Positions 49,030-61,200 of a DNA stretch of 64,000 bases are shown here, piece after piece. Both the position numbers and the translations under genes were made by a program. Within the stretch, counting starts at the first letter, position 1. Each line of letters starts with the position of its first letter. Origin of the DNA: Effrenium voratum (lineage: Eukaryota; Sar; Dinophyceae; Suessiales; Symbiodiniaceae). The stretch covers positions 299,261-363,260 of the forward strand of contig CAUJNA010002780.1 of NCBI GenBank assembly GCA_963377175.1, written 5' to 3'. Below the pieces are notes generated by a model that saw nothing but the letters and a program-made list of their open reading frames with translations, did no database searches and was not told the origin of the DNA.

Positions 49030-49885
49030 ATTGTCCTGTCCCTATTCTCCTTCCCCTTTCTCTTGTCTCCTCCCCCGTGTGTTCTGTCGTCCTCTCTCCC
49101 TCCCTCTGCTCCCCATCCTCCCCATCCTCCCATCCCCCCAAGCCAAAGCGCACATTTTTCAGCTTCCGTGCACTTCCCCTTCATTACCTCTGTATTGACG
49201 CTCCTCCAAATTCCATGCGTTTCCCCTGGATGCCCCCTTCATTTCCTTTGCATTTCCCGTCATGTCCTATCATTTCCTCGTCATGGCCCACTCAGTTCCT
49301 TTCAATGTGCCGTTCATTGTCCTGTCCTTTTCCCTTGATGATTTCTGCTTCATTTCCCACTCATGTCCCCTTCATTTCCAGTCATTTCCCTACATCTCCC
49401 TTCGTTTCAGTTCATTTCCCCTGCGCTGTCTTTCATGTCCCTGCGTTTCCCCTACATTCCCCCTGCATTTCTTGTTCCTTTCCCCTTCATTTCCAATTCA
49501 TGTCCGCTGCATTTCCAATCATTTCCCTACATCTCCCTTCATGTCTTGTTCCTTTCCCCTTCATTTCGCTTTCATTTCCCCCTCGTGTCCCTTTTATTTC
49601 CCATTGATTTCCTGTCATTTCCGCTTCCTCTGCATGTCCTTGCATTTCTCTGCATGTCACCGTCCTTTCCCCCTGCATTTCCCGCACATTTCCCCTTCAT
49701 GTCCCTTCATTTCCGGGCGCTTCGCCCTAAATTTCCTGGTCACTTCCCTTCAATCCCTTCATGTCCTTGTCATGCCCCCTTTCACTTCCCTGCACAGCTC
49801 TGCATTTCCGCACATGTCCCCTTCATTTCCCCTTCGTTTGCTCCGTTTCCTCTTCGTTTCTCTTCGTTTCCCCTTCATTTCCTAC
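49030..49885. repeat. Degenerate pyrimidine-rich repeat (CATTTCCCCTT-like)
   Basis: About 850 bp built of imperfect 8-12 bp words such as TTCATTTCCCC, CATGTCCCC and GCATTTCC. It is strongly C/T biased, so frames of about 230 codons stay open on the + strand. A shorter block of the same words lies at 50335-50440. Confidence 0.85.
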
Positions 49886-49966
49886 GTATTTGACGTCGGG
49901 CGGGGGGGCGGGGTTAGGGGGGGGTTATCCTCTATCCTCTCTTAAGTATCCGACACGCCTCCACAA
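49886..49966 (+). repeat. 80-bp repeat, copy 1
   Basis: TTTGACGT(C/T)GG, a G tract, GGGTTATCCTCTATCCT and TTAAGTATCCGACACGCCTC. It is repeated at 50588-50668 with a few changes, each time after CATTTCCCC-type repeats. Confidence 0.85.
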
Positions 49967-50587
49967 GCCCTGAGGTTTGCAGGTTACGACACCTTGTTTT
50001 CCCCATGAACAATGCACGCTCTTACAAATTTCGCTTGGCATATAGTAATCGATATAGAAAGCTGCATCCTTCTTGTTTCTTGCCGAGGCCGCTTGTTCTT
50101 ATCCCTTGGGACTTTTGCCAGCAAGGCGAACCAACAAAGCCCAGCGTGGGCTTGTTGTGGAGTGTTTTGGTTTCCCACTAGGTGCAGGTTCAGGAGCTTG
50201 ACTTCACAACACCCGTGCTCATATCACTTCACTTGACGTCACACCACAGCACTTTGCTTCACTTCACGAAAATTGCATTCGCGCATCCCGTGGTAATCCC
50301 ACCGAACCACGCACAGACACTGGACTGCCCTCTTTCCCCGTCATGTCCCTTTCAGTTCCCCTTCGGTTACTTTTCATGTCCCCTTGCTGTCCTGTCATGT
50401 CGACTTCCCCCTCCTTTCCCTGCACTTCCTTGCATTTCCTCTTCGCTCCAGAAAACCCGAACCAGCAAAGAGCCGGCAGGGGGATTCGAGCCTGGGATCC
50501 CTGTTTTGGGACACCGGCTCCCCGAAGACTATGTTTAGTGGAACGTCATCAAATTACCGCGCGGTACGTGCTTGACCCCCCGCCAAA

Positions 50588-50668
50588 CCCTACGTCTTTG
50601 ACGTTGGACGGGTTGGGGGGGGGGTTATCCTCTATCCTTTCTTAAGCATCCGACACGCCTCCACAATG
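50588..50668 (+). repeat. 80-bp repeat, copy 2
   Basis: Same orientation and word order as copy 1, with TTAAGCATCC in place of TTAAGTATCC. The repeated tail suggests a larger unit of pyrimidine block plus tail. Confidence 0.85.
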
Positions 50669-50751
50669 TCGGCGGACAACCGGCTCCTCTTAGAATCGAA
50701 AGGGTATTTTTGTAAAGCCGATGGGATTGGAGCTCACTGTTGAGATTGCAG

Positions 50752-50805
50752 GTCCACCCGGGCCGCCGCCCGGGCCACCGCCCTTCTTCCCCGGAACCAT
50801 GCCAG
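50752..50805 (+). CDS. Pro/Gly-rich exon
   Basis: A TTGAGATTGCAG acceptor and an ATGCCAG^GC donor bound PPGPPPGPPPFFPGTMP. The short proline-rich exon with a GC donor fits the local gene style. It could belong to the KH gene (proline-rich tails are frequent in KH splicing factors), but that is a guess. Confidence 0.45.
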
Positions 50806-50819
50806 GCGCGTGAGCTTTC

Positions 50820-51480
50820 GAGCTCGGATTACACGTTTTGTTTGACGGGTCACCGTTGTGAGGTGGGCTTTCCACAAGGGACATCGCCCCTTTGAGTGGA
50901 TCTTTGCATTTAGAGAGGCACCCAGAGAAAAAAACACTATCAAAAACCAAGGCCCACCCACGATCAACACGCTCCGAAATATTGCCCGTTGCTCATATCT
51001 CGACTGCTTGACACATTACACTCCTGCAGGTTTAGCAAGGAACCGCAAGCACTACCAGTTTTGATAGGAATGGGGCCCCCTTGCTGGGTTTCACCTTAAT
51101 CTGAAGGGAAGTACATGCCGAATCCAATATACGCACCTCAACCCATTCTCGGTGCATGGATGCTAGTTTGGGTCGAATGCATTTGTCAGACGCAATACAC
51201 CTTGCAGTGGTGACTGGTGGAGTCCTGCATCATCCTGTTGTGTTTGCAATGGCCTTGACAGCGCACGGGCCAATCTTCCGGCAATTTTTGATATTATACA
51301 TTTAGACTTGTTTCTTATTTGGTTCCATGTTGATGGCCCTGGGATTTGCTCGTTTCCGCCGAGAAATTCAGACTTTGGATAAATCAGAATTCCGTGAAGG
51401 TCAACAGTTATGGTAAACAGAAGCTGGTTTCCTTGCGCGATGAGTCATGGAACATGTCATAATGACCAGGGTGAGGAACC
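50820..51480. other. No gene seen
   Basis: Unique sequence without a convincing exon. Confidence 0.4.
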
Positions 51481-51495
51481 GGACAACATCCCAAC

Positions 51496-52235
51496 TTGGG
51501 TCGTGTGTGTGTGTGCTGTGTGTCTGTGTGTCTGTGTGTGTCTGTGTGTGTCTGTGTGTGTGTGTGTCTGTGTGTGTGTGTCTGTGTGTCTCTGTGTGTG
51601 TCTGTGTGTGTCTGTGTGTGTCTGTGTGTCTCTGTGTGTCTCTGTGTGTGTCTCTGTGTGTCTCTGTGTGCCCCTGTGTGTCTCTGTGTGTCTCTGTGTG
51701 TCTCTGTGTGTCTCTGTGTGTCTCTGTGTGTCTCTGTGTGTCTCTGTGTGTCTCTGTGTGTCTCTGTGTGTCTCTGTGTGTCTCTGTGTGTCTCTGTGTG
51801 TCTCTGTGTGTCTCTGTGTGTCTCTGTGTGTCTCTGTGTGTCTCTGTGTGTCTCTGTGTGTCTCTGTGTGTCTCTGTGTGTCTCTGTGTGTCTCTGTGTG
51901 TCTCTGTGTGTCTCTGTGTGTCTCTGTGTGTCTCTGTGTGTCTCTGTGTGTCTCTGTGTGTCTGTGTGTGTCTGTGTGTGTCTGTGTGTGTCTGTGTGTG
52001 TCTGTGTGTGTCCCCTGTGTGTGTGTGTGTGTGTCTGTGTGTGTGTCTCTGTGTCTGTGTGTGTGTGTGTCTGTGTGTGTGTGTGTGTGTCTGTGTGTGT
52101 GTGTGTCTGTTTGTGTGTCTGTGTGTGTGTGTGTCTGTGTGTGTGTGTGTGTCTTTGTCTGTGTCTGTGTCTGTGTCTGTGTCTGTGTCTGTGTCTGTGT
52201 GTGTGTTTGTGTGTTTGTGTTTTTGTCTATGCTCA
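51496..52235. repeat. GT/CT satellite with a 10-bp core
   Basis: The centre (about 51651-51960) is about 31 tandem copies of the 10-mer TCTCTGTGTG, nearly perfect. The flanks are TGTCTG and TGTGTC mixtures. All three + frames are open for over 250 codons (Cys/Val/Ser), an artefact. Confidence 0.97.
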
Positions 52236-52399
52236 GCGCAGACGCGACAAGTTTTCTGCTATGGGGTGAGACTGCTGCTTAAAGAAACCGCGGAACGTAG
52301 GACGAGCAAATGCGACCCACGGGTCCGGGATTCCAAATTTGATTTTTTTATACAGCTGCTTTAGCAAATACTCAAATCAAATCGAGACGTCAGGGTGCG

Positions 52400-53320
52400 T
52401 GGTCAGCCAGATTGTGCGCTAGGCATGCCGCCGCGAGCTGGCCCAGAGGTTTTTCGCCGGTCAGTTGGTGACACCCTTGCAACTGCCACAGCCAGGATTC
52501 CAATTGTTTGACCTATCAGATGGACTTGAGCCCGTAAGGTTCCCCTTTTGGGAACGGCTAGGTTTAAGTCACCGGGGGCAATCAACAAATGGCACCTGGC
52601 CAGAAGTCTCGCTACCCCAACTCCCGGATTGTGCACACCAGCGTTCATGCTGGGCCTTGCCTCGCACTGTTTTGTGGAACGAGCTGCCACAAGCAAGACA
52701 CACGGAGATGCGGGCAATTTGGCCGGATGGCACCTAGGAGAGGGTCCAAAGCGCTGGAGAACCCATTGATTCTTTTCAATCACGACCACAGGGCAGGCGG
52801 TTGCGAACCCTTTGGCAGGCTGTCGTTTTGGTTTTGTGTTTGAAACGAGTTATCCCCGTCTCAGATGCATTCCAAAAAAGAAAGAAAGCAGGTTGCCCAC
52901 TGATTGGTGATGTTTTTGGTTTGTATAGGTTGGTTTGGAGCTCCTTCTATCAGCTTTAGGTGCCCAGAGCTCGAACCAACCAATCCACTTCGGCATGCAG
53001 CGAGATGTCAGCTGCCATGTTGCAAGCTGAAGAGCCTTCCAGTTGCCAAGGCCAATGCACCCGGGCGCCACGATGCCAGGGATGCCTCCGAGCTCGCCTC
53101 AGGTCATCTCAGGTCGCCGCAAACGCGGTCCTTCGCAAAGCTTGCCATTTCCATGAGGCTCCTAAAAGGATACATTTAAAGCACTCCCTTGTCCACCAGA
53201 TCAAAAGAAGACTACTTGTTGTTTTGCGAGGGGGGCTGCTAATGCTCCTTCTCCACCACTCTTGCCTCACCCTGGCAAAAGGATGAACAAGAAATAGATA
53301 AGTAAATAAGTAAAGAAAAA
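52400..53320. other. No firm gene
   Basis: Several frames are open on both strands, for example FMLGLASHCFVERAATS near 52650, but none has two good splice sites. A CCCCTTTTGGGAACGG word near 52540 looks like the intronic words described elsewhere. Confidence 0.3.
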
Positions 53321-53321
53321 A

Positions 53322-53323
53322 GA

Positions 53324-53373
<50 letters not shown>

Positions 53374-53433
53374 GAACGAGAGGAGGGCAAGAAGGGGCGA
53401 GGGCGAGCGAGAGAGAGAGAGAGCGAGCGAGCG
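53322..53433. repeat. (GA)n microsatellite
   Basis: Near-perfect GA repeats with GAGC variants, ending 12 bp before the acceptor of the exon at 53446. Confidence 0.95.
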
Positions 53434-53445
53434 ATTTTCTTCTAG

Positions 53446-53658
53446 CCTTCCAAGGTGTCATAGCCAAAGTTGAGATAGCCAAGACACACTTTTCCAATTT
53501 GCCGCTCAAAGGAGTTGACCCCTCTACAATGCGTTCAGGGTTGAATCCTGGCTTTCCACATGTAGTTGAGACCTTGAAGAGCCGCTCGAGAGGCTGCTTA
53601 GCGGCGCCTGGAACAGACATACGCACAATGATGGAGCTGATGGATCTTAAGTTTTTAG
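53446..53658 (+). CDS. Well-supported exon, unrecognised protein
   Basis: 213 nt between GATTTTCTTCTAG and a GTATGT donor. The frame reads FQGVIAKVEIAKTHFSNLPL, KGVDPSTMRSGLNPGFPHVV, then ETLKSRSRGCLAAPGTDIRT and MMELMDLKFL, with codon-phase bias throughout. The other strand is also open, but its splice signals are absent. No domain is recognised. The exons before and after it were not found. The GA tract lies in the preceding intron. Confidence 0.7.
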
Positions 53659-54164
53659 GTATGTACATTTAAGATTTGATAGCACACACGCACACACATA
53701 CACACACTGTCACTGCAGTCAAAGTTGCTGCAACAAACTTTCGTGTTGGCTGACTCAGTGTTGTCTGACCGCGGCATATCAGAATGCCCAAGCTGCGCGC
53801 TGTGGCACGCAACATAAGAGCGACGTAAAGCACATAGGTCCACCAACTAGACTAGGCCTTTGACTTGCTGTTCACGTGACAACTGAGGCCCGGTATGATG
53901 CATCTTCCTGGAATGTGGCCCTCCCGAGTTTGCAGCTGCCTGCACAAGCGCGTACATGTGAATCCTTTGCAGGAAATTCCGAACATGTATCAGGCATCGA
54001 GTGCCAGTGTTGGAAGCATAGTGTTTGTTTTGCAGCATTTGCTATTCGCTGAAAGGATCTTCGAATCACAGGTCTCAGCTTCCGAGATGCACCGTGTCTG
54101 ACCGCAGCGTTTCAAGCCATGAAGCGCTGAGGGAGAGTGGAATCTGACACGCATCTCGCATCTG

Positions 54165-54245
54165 GCCGTTGGCTTGCCCTGGCGATGGCTGCCCCTTAGC
54201 GAGCATCAGTGATGCTGATTTGGAAGCGGGTTCAGGGCACTGTAT
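54165..54245 (+). CDS. Doubtful exon
   Basis: The frame LACPGDGCPLASISDADLEA has good codon bias but no clear splice sites. Confidence 0.25.
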
Positions 54246-54835
54246 TCGCGCGACATGTCTGCGTTTGGGTGTGTGCAGGGTGAACGCATACTCAGAGTCA
54301 TACTACAATTTGACGAGTGTCTTCACATCAGTCTATGCGATGTATATGGTTGTAGATGCTTCACGCTGCCCGCCTCGGGCACGGGCTATTTAATTTGATT
54401 TAGAAGTGTCCTTTGATCTTTGTTCTTGCTCCAGGGCCATGCGAGGGGAAGCTGGGCACTGGCAAGAAACGACGTTCATGCCTGGCCACGCATGAAGGTA
54501 TTAGCTGCGTGAACACTGAAGGACAGCCACAGTAGTCCAAGGGTAGGGGACTGGGGCTACATTATGCGTAGCCAGCCGCCTGCCACCTGAGGGCCAGATG
54601 TGGGGGGAGGTGCCAAACCCCCTCCCCCCCAGTCCGCCCTTTGGTCTTCCTCCCTGCTCGGGATCGAATCCGCCTCACACGTTAAACTCTGTGTGACACG
54701 CAGCCAACTCGTAAGGACACATCGCTCTAGACCCTAGCGCCTTCAAGCCTGTGCAAGCCGCAGCTAACTCGTAAGGACACATGCCGGACAAGGTCGTTGG
54801 CGGTTTTTGTTGCTGTTGTTTTTTGTTTACTCCTG

Positions 54836-55515
54836 TAGGTGGAACCGGTTTTTTTCCTAGCCCCGGCTCGGGGATTAACGGGACTGGCTGGTTGGTCGGC
54901 TATTGGGCGTGATTTGGTGGTAGTTCAGAGTTGCTCGGGCTTAAAAGGGCTGCTAGTGGCTTTGGTTTGGTGGCAGTTCAGAGTTGCTTGGGACTGGTTC
55001 AGGGTGAGTGTTGGGCTTGCTGAGGTCTTAATGAGGCTGGGTCTTGGGTTTGTTTGGGATTCAAAGGGCTGATATCCAGGATGTGTCTGGGAGGGTTTGA
55101 GGTTGACTTTGGATCGGTTTTGGTTGGTTGGAGGTGATTTGCGTTAGGTGCGCGGCTCGTTTTTGCAGCAGCTTTTGGACTGCTTCAGGGCGTGGTTATG
55201 CAAGTTTTGGGCTGGTTTGGGATTGGTTGTGGGGCGTTGCCCCAAACCGCCAAACCTAGCCAAAAGTCGCGCAACCGCATCCCTAAAGCCACGGCTAAAC
55301 CATTTCTAAACTAAGCAACACCGACCTAAAGTGAACCTTAAACCCTCCAACCACATCCTGACTGCTAGGTCTGAGAGGCCGGTAATGCTGGGGATGCGGC
55401 CAACCAACCCGCCAGCCCAGCCAACCTCTTTAGAGGCACATGGGGGAGGCCTTGTGATGAGCCGGAGCGAGTAAAAAGCCGGGGCTAGTAAAAGCACACC
55501 ACCTCAACCCGGGGT
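54836..55515 (+). mobile_element. Fold-back element, copy B
   Basis: The left end (AGGTGGAACCGG, T tract, CCTAGCCCCGGCTC) is matched by the inverted right end (GAGCCGGAG, GGGGCTAG, CACCACCTCAACC). The interior shares with copy A, in the same order, GATATCCAGGATG, GGTTGACTTTG, a CTTCAGGGCGTGGTTATGCA segment and GCGTTGCCCCAAACC. Its right arm, read in reverse, matches the left arm of copy A (CCGCATCCCCAGCAT). No coding capacity. Two copies about 50 kb apart show that this is a dispersed family. Confidence 0.7.
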
Positions 55516-55617
55516 GTGTTTTAGTCAAGCGCAGCACGCGAGCACCAGTGCTCCAAAGCACTTAGCTCACAAGGACACATCGCTCCAGACCCTAAACCTT
55601 CAAGCCTGTGCCTTGAG

Positions 55618-57590
55618 GATTGGTTCTTGACCTGTTCGCTTCTGAACCCCAAGCTTTTTGGGCCCAGACACCAAGGGGTCAAAAGGAAGCTGGTGATGCT
55701 GGCGATGCTGCTGGTTTGGGCGACGGCCATTCGTCAAGGGTGGTTTCAGCTAAACTTTCTTGGGCTGCTGGTGCTCAAATTGCGGCTCGAGGTGACGGCC
55801 GGCCGTGCGACAAATTGGCTAATTCGTTTGCGATCGTTTCAGCTAGGCAACGAGCATAGTCTTCCCAATTCGAGAGGGACTGAGCGGAATACTCACAATT
55901 TAAGGAGGCTTTGATTTGGTGACATCTAACCAGATTTGTCCCCATAACCTGCTCCTGTTTCACGTAATGATCTCTGAAGGGCCGTGTTTGGATGAAGGTG
56001 TTTGGATGAAGCTACCTTTTCGGTCCCCGTTTGCTCAAGTTAAAATACAAAATGCATACAATGCATGTGCAGAGACTTTGCATTCGCTATCCTCAGTTTG
56101 CATCTCAGGACAGCCTAAGCTTTGTTTTGCCCCGGGACTTGACAACTTCCGCAGTGGTTGCGGCTGCGCGGTCGCCGGTTTTGGAACCACAGCGAGCCCG
56201 GAGAGGATATGCTGAAGAGTGGCTTGGCTGCAAGAAAAGGCAGGCAGCCCCACAAAATATTCTGTCCGATTGACTCAAACAAACGCAAACCCAAAAGTTG
56301 TCCGGGCAAGTAGCATTATTTGCCGAGTACGTGATGAAGGAAACATGCAGCCCAAGACAACAAACAAATTGGTTGAGCTGGATTTTGCGGCCAACACGTT
56401 TTCGAGGGCAATCTCTTTAACAGATTGGTGTAGCACACGCAACTAATCGGAATCGCAATTGAGCTCAATTGTAATTGCGCTGAGCAGCCTTCTTTGGAAG
56501 CGGTACAAGTGGTGTATTGCTTGCGTGCAGGTCACCTTGATGGCATGGCATTGGGCAAGTTGTGGGGCCTAGCCTGTATTGTTTCAGTGACAGACAAAGT
56601 TCCTACAGGCCCATGCAAGGTTGCAGAAGCCAAGGCAAAAAGAAGCACCTTGACCCCTTCAGGAATTCTTCGTTCAATGCCATTCCAGCCTTGGTTGGAG
56701 CAGCTGCTCCGTGCTATTGGCCGTTCGCAGCTGTGTAGAGCATGAGCTGGCTGGTTTGGGGCAGTGGAAAGCATCTCAGCAGACTGGATTTCATGCTTTA
56801 CGGGTGTTTCTCAAAATGGTGGACCCCCTTAGATTGGTATTGAAGAGCACAGAAAACGACCCCATCCTTTTAGGGCTCCCGAATTTTGTAGAAGTCCTCC
56901 TTGTTTGCCCCTAGAGCCCGCCTTTCACTTCAGGTCCGCGCGCGAAGGCGCCGTTCTGCTGGCTGTGGCCTTGATTGGGAGCCGAAGGAACGGCCGCCAG
57001 AGAGGCTCGGCAGAGAAATGGCAGGGTGGAAGGGTCCCCAAATCGGGGTGTCTTTGAAGAGCCTTAGAGCTTACGTAGATGATTGTTTGGAAGCCAGAGC
57101 TGCCAGTCAAACAGGGTGTGTCTTGTATTGACGGTACCTTTTGGTGGGTTGTGTTCAAGGGAAGCCAAAAGGAACCCACCCCGTTTGGGGAGGGGGCCCC
57201 CTTGTGGAGACACAACCAAAGCTTGCAAGAGGGCAGCAAGCAATTGCCTTGTTTCCAACAAGATAGTTCTGTGGATGGTCCACTTGCATGCACTGTAGCC
57301 TTCACTGATGCTGGAAATGCAGAGGTTGCGATGTTGTGAGGTGTCGCGTTTTCGGAAGCCATTGAGGTCAGAAACCCCCAGGCAGGTGACACATTGCGAA
57401 AGCCTATCAGCATCTTTCCAGGCTACTGAGCAGACTGGGGAGCTCCTGATAAGAGGCTCATAGGGACCCGCCACTATACCCGCCCTGTACCTGCAGCCCT
57501 TGTTCCCAACATCTTTATGGCTGCTGCTTGTTCCTTTGGATCAGGCCGACTTGGGCGAGTTGCCAGAGCTGCCGAGGACATACCATGGTT
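55618..57590 (+). CDS. Series of probable exons upstream of the Lys/Ala/Pro gene
   Basis: Candidate + strand exons with clear codon-phase bias. 55618-55859: VLDLFASEPQAFWAQTPRGQ, then KEAGDAGDAAGLGDGHSSRV, to a stop. About 56153-56275: VVAAARSPVLEPQRARRGYA. 56531-56745: HLDGMALGKLWGLACIVSVT to a stop. 56934-57131: DWEPKERPPERLGREMAGWK, then SLKSLRAYVDDCLEARAAS. 57263-57339: SVDGPLACTVAFTDAGNAEV. About 57499-57590: VPNIFMAAACSFGSGRLGRV. Stops in some suggest that these are several gene ends or that donors inside them were missed. They lie on the same strand directly before the exon array. Not recognised. Confidence 0.35.
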
Positions 57591-58234
57591 TTGATACTTA
57601 CATGTCAATAAGAACCCAGGACTGATGAAGTACACCCCTGGTTGATTTGTCAGGGTGTGACCCATTTTAGAGGATCCTTCTCTTTTAGAGGAGACACTCC
57701 GAGACAAACCACCAAATTGGTTAATCTGGGGTCAACATCCTGGCAATTAAACATTATTTAAAGCTTTGAATGTTCACAGTGCGCACATCATCCTGCATGT
57801 TTATGGCCAATGTCACCTAAAATGAATGACGGTGACGCTATCATCACTGCAGACTCCGTACCCACCAATCCAAGCTGCTGACCATTTCACAAAGGGCTAG
57901 TCTGCAGAAAGCCCTACACACACACTCAGTGGAACGACGCTTCACTAGGTATGGGCGCTGGTCATTCTGTACCAAAGGTAGCTGCACCGATACGGATGGC
58001 AGCACTGTTTCATCCTGGCTTCCTCTGAAAATGAGCCCAAAATAGGGTTCAAGCAGTTTGGACACAGACCTGAAACATGAAGACTGTTGGACGTTGCAGG
58101 TGTCCAGCCACTGTTGACACATTCCCATTTGTTTGTGGGAAGCCTTTTTTGCGGTTTTTTAAGGGAAGCCAAAAGGAAGCCAAAAGAAAACAGGAAGCGA
58201 ACCGTTCTGAGTGTTCGTGGCCTCTTTCTTGCAG

Positions 58235-61200
58235 GACGACGCGCCAGAGCTGCCGAAAGCCAAGCCGCCGCCGCCCGTAGTAAAGGCGAGGAAGGGCCGG
58301 TTTTGACGGGCGTGGGTATGGGGCGAGGGAGAGGATAGTGCGTTACGGACTGCGAGACGGGAGGAAATGCGCATCATGATTTGGTTTAAAGTTTAGAGTA
58401 CGGGGTTCTCAAGGGTTACTCGCACCAATAACGCGAAGTCACCGCATTTTGTGTTGTTCCTGCGTCTCCATGATCTCTATGCAGGGAAGCTGGGGCAAGC
58501 TTGCATCCCTGTTAGGATTCACTTGCCGCATTTTGCCGCCGTGCAGTCTGTAATTGCTTCACGATTCTTCCCCAGATAGCCAGACAGCTGAAAGAGGGCT
58601 GGGTACTTGCAGAGGGATGAAAGTGGCAGCTGGTGATATTCGGGTGATTGCGGAGCTCTGACTTGGTTTCCTGCTGCCGCGTGTTCGATGCCTGTGTAAG
58701 ATCAACCTGGACTGCAGAAGTGCAAGATATGGGGTATGTTAGCGAACTAATTCGCAGTTCTGAGCTATGACAGTTGAAACTTGTGTCCCCATGCAGTCAT
58801 GCTGTTTGCATCAGAGTTTGAGCCCTGTTTTGGGATCATGTTTGACATATTGAGCTGTTGCGCTCTAATGGGTGGTGTGGTTTGCATAGATTTGCACTGA
58901 CCTTCTGATTGCTGCTCGCTGTCTCACTTTCTGCGATTAGTGCTTGTCTATTCTTAGGAAACCGCCCGCTTGGAAGGCACCAGCCAAAGCAAAGCCGGCA
59001 AGTGCACCCACAGCCCCGCCACCAATGCCGGAAGCCAAGGCGCGGATGCTACGAATTTATTTTATGTGCTTGAGTGCCAAACGATGCAGCAGGGATGTTT
59101 CTGAGAAAATTGCAAGGCTATTTGCAAGAAGCAACTCTTGACTAGTCTTACGATGGGAGCCATGAAGGGGATGGTTCTGTTCGATTTGGGCAATTGCGCA
59201 GGTGTTGCTCTGACATGATGCATGAGGCGGCAGCTCCCCCACCAGCTGAAGCGAAGCCAAAGAGTGCTCCAGCAGCGGTTCCAAAGCCGGAAGCAAAGAA
59301 GGCAGAGTGCAGTTGAGTTCCCCTTCGTCCAGCACAAATCTAGTTGCTAGCCGAGTGTTGCTATGATGTTCTGACAAGTTTCCAGTGGTCGCTTGACCGA
59401 AGCATGACGTCTTGTGATGCGGTCTGCCAGAGCTGATGTAGCATGGCTAGAGAAGAGTGTTCATGTCTTAATGTTGACGAATAGCAAGCCTCTGGATTCA
59501 AACTGTGATGATGCCCCTCCATGTCCCTCCGTGTTCAGGCAAAGGGGGGTAGCGGGTAGTGGTTGCATATGGTTGCAGGAGGTTGCAGCTCCCCCTTCAG
59601 CTGAAGCGAAGCCAAAGAGTGCTCCAGCAGCGGTTCCAAAGCCGGAAGCAAAGAAGGCTGAGTGCAGTTGAGTACCGCTTGGTCTGATGAAAATCTAGTC
59701 GCTAGTCGAGTGTTGCAATAATGCCCGTGGTCGATTGACGCAAGCATGACGTCTTTTGATTCTGTTTGGTCTGCCAGCGTTGATGTAGCACCACCAGAAA
59801 AGAGTGTTGATGTCTTAGTGTTGACAGATAGCAAGCCTTTGGATTCATACTGTGATGATGCCACTCCACATCCCTCCATGTTCAGTGGAAGCGGGGGTAA
59901 TGGTTCCATATGGATGCAGGAGGCGGCAGCTCCCCCCCAAGCTGAAGCGAAGCCAAAGAGTGCTCCCGCAGCGGTTCCAAAGCCCGAAGCAAAGAAGGCC
60001 GAGTACAGTTGAGTACCGCTTGGCCTGGTGGCAGTCTGTCGCTAGCCAAGTGTTGCAATATTGTTCTGGCAAGCTGTCAGTGGTTGCTTGCATGACGTCT
60101 TTTGATTCTTACAGAATTGACGCAGCATTGCCAGAAAACAATTTGGTCGTAATGTTGACGGATGTCAAGCCTCGCTGGACTAGGTGTCGGATGTTATTTG
60201 TGCAATCAAGAGTCTTGCAGCAGGCGGCAGCTACCCCTCAAGCTGAAACAAAGCCAAAGACTGCTCCAGCAGCGGTTCCAAAGCCAGAAGCAAAGAAGGC
60301 AGCGTGTTGAAGTGGATGCAATTGATGCTGTTGAGTACTGCTTGGTCCTGCGAATGTCCCAATGTATGGCATGTTGCCAAGTGCCACTTCCACAAGCAAT
60401 CGCGCGGCCTCTGACAGAAGCACCATATGCGTTGGACTCTATCGGTGGAGAAGGGCAATGCTAAGTGGCAAGGTTTGTGCATAGGGTTTGAGCAGTCCCG
60501 GTTAAGCGACAATCACCGAAACCAACCTTTTTAGACGAACCCTGTAAAGCAGGTGGCTTTTGGATGTATCCTTGAAGCAAGCCTGTGCCGGGTCAAGAGA
60601 GTGATGTCTACGAAAGCTTTCCAGGAGGCACCTCCCGCTGAGAAGCCAAAGAGTGCTCCCGCGGCTCCAACGCCGGAAGCAAAGAAGGCAGCGTGTTGAA
60701 GTGGATGCAATTGATGCTGTTGAGTACTGCTTGGTCCTGCGAATGTCCCAATGTATGGCATGTTGCCAAGTGCCACTTCCACAAGCAATCGCGCGGCCTC
60801 TGACAGAAGCACCATAATATGCGTTGGACTCTATCGGTGGAGAAGGGCAATGCTAAGTGGCAAGGTTTGTGCATAGGGTTTGAGCAGTCCCGGTTAAGCG
60901 ACAATCACCGAAACCAACCTTTTTAGACGAACCCTGTAAAGCAGGTGGCTTTTGGATGTATCCTTGAAGCAAGCCTGTGCTGGGTCAAGAGAGTGATGTC
61001 TACGAAAGCTTTCCAGGAGGCACCTCCCGCTGAGAAGCCAAAGAGTGCTCCCGCGGCTCCAACGCCGGAAGCAAAGAAGGCAGCGTGTTGAAGTGGATGC
61101 AATTGATGCTGTTGAGTACTGCTTGGTCCTGCGAATGTCCCAATGTATGGCACGTTGCCAAGTGCCACTTCCACAAGCAATCGCGCGGCCTCTGACAGAA

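Noticed and set aside
49077..49945. Ser/Pro/Phe/His-rich frames of 176-227 codons
   Set aside because: They follow from the C/T-rich degenerate repeat. Composition is repetitive and three frames are open.
51410..52364. Three overlapping Cys/Val/Ser frames of 250-305 codons
   Set aside because: The 10-bp TCTCTGTGTG satellite is stop-free in every + frame.
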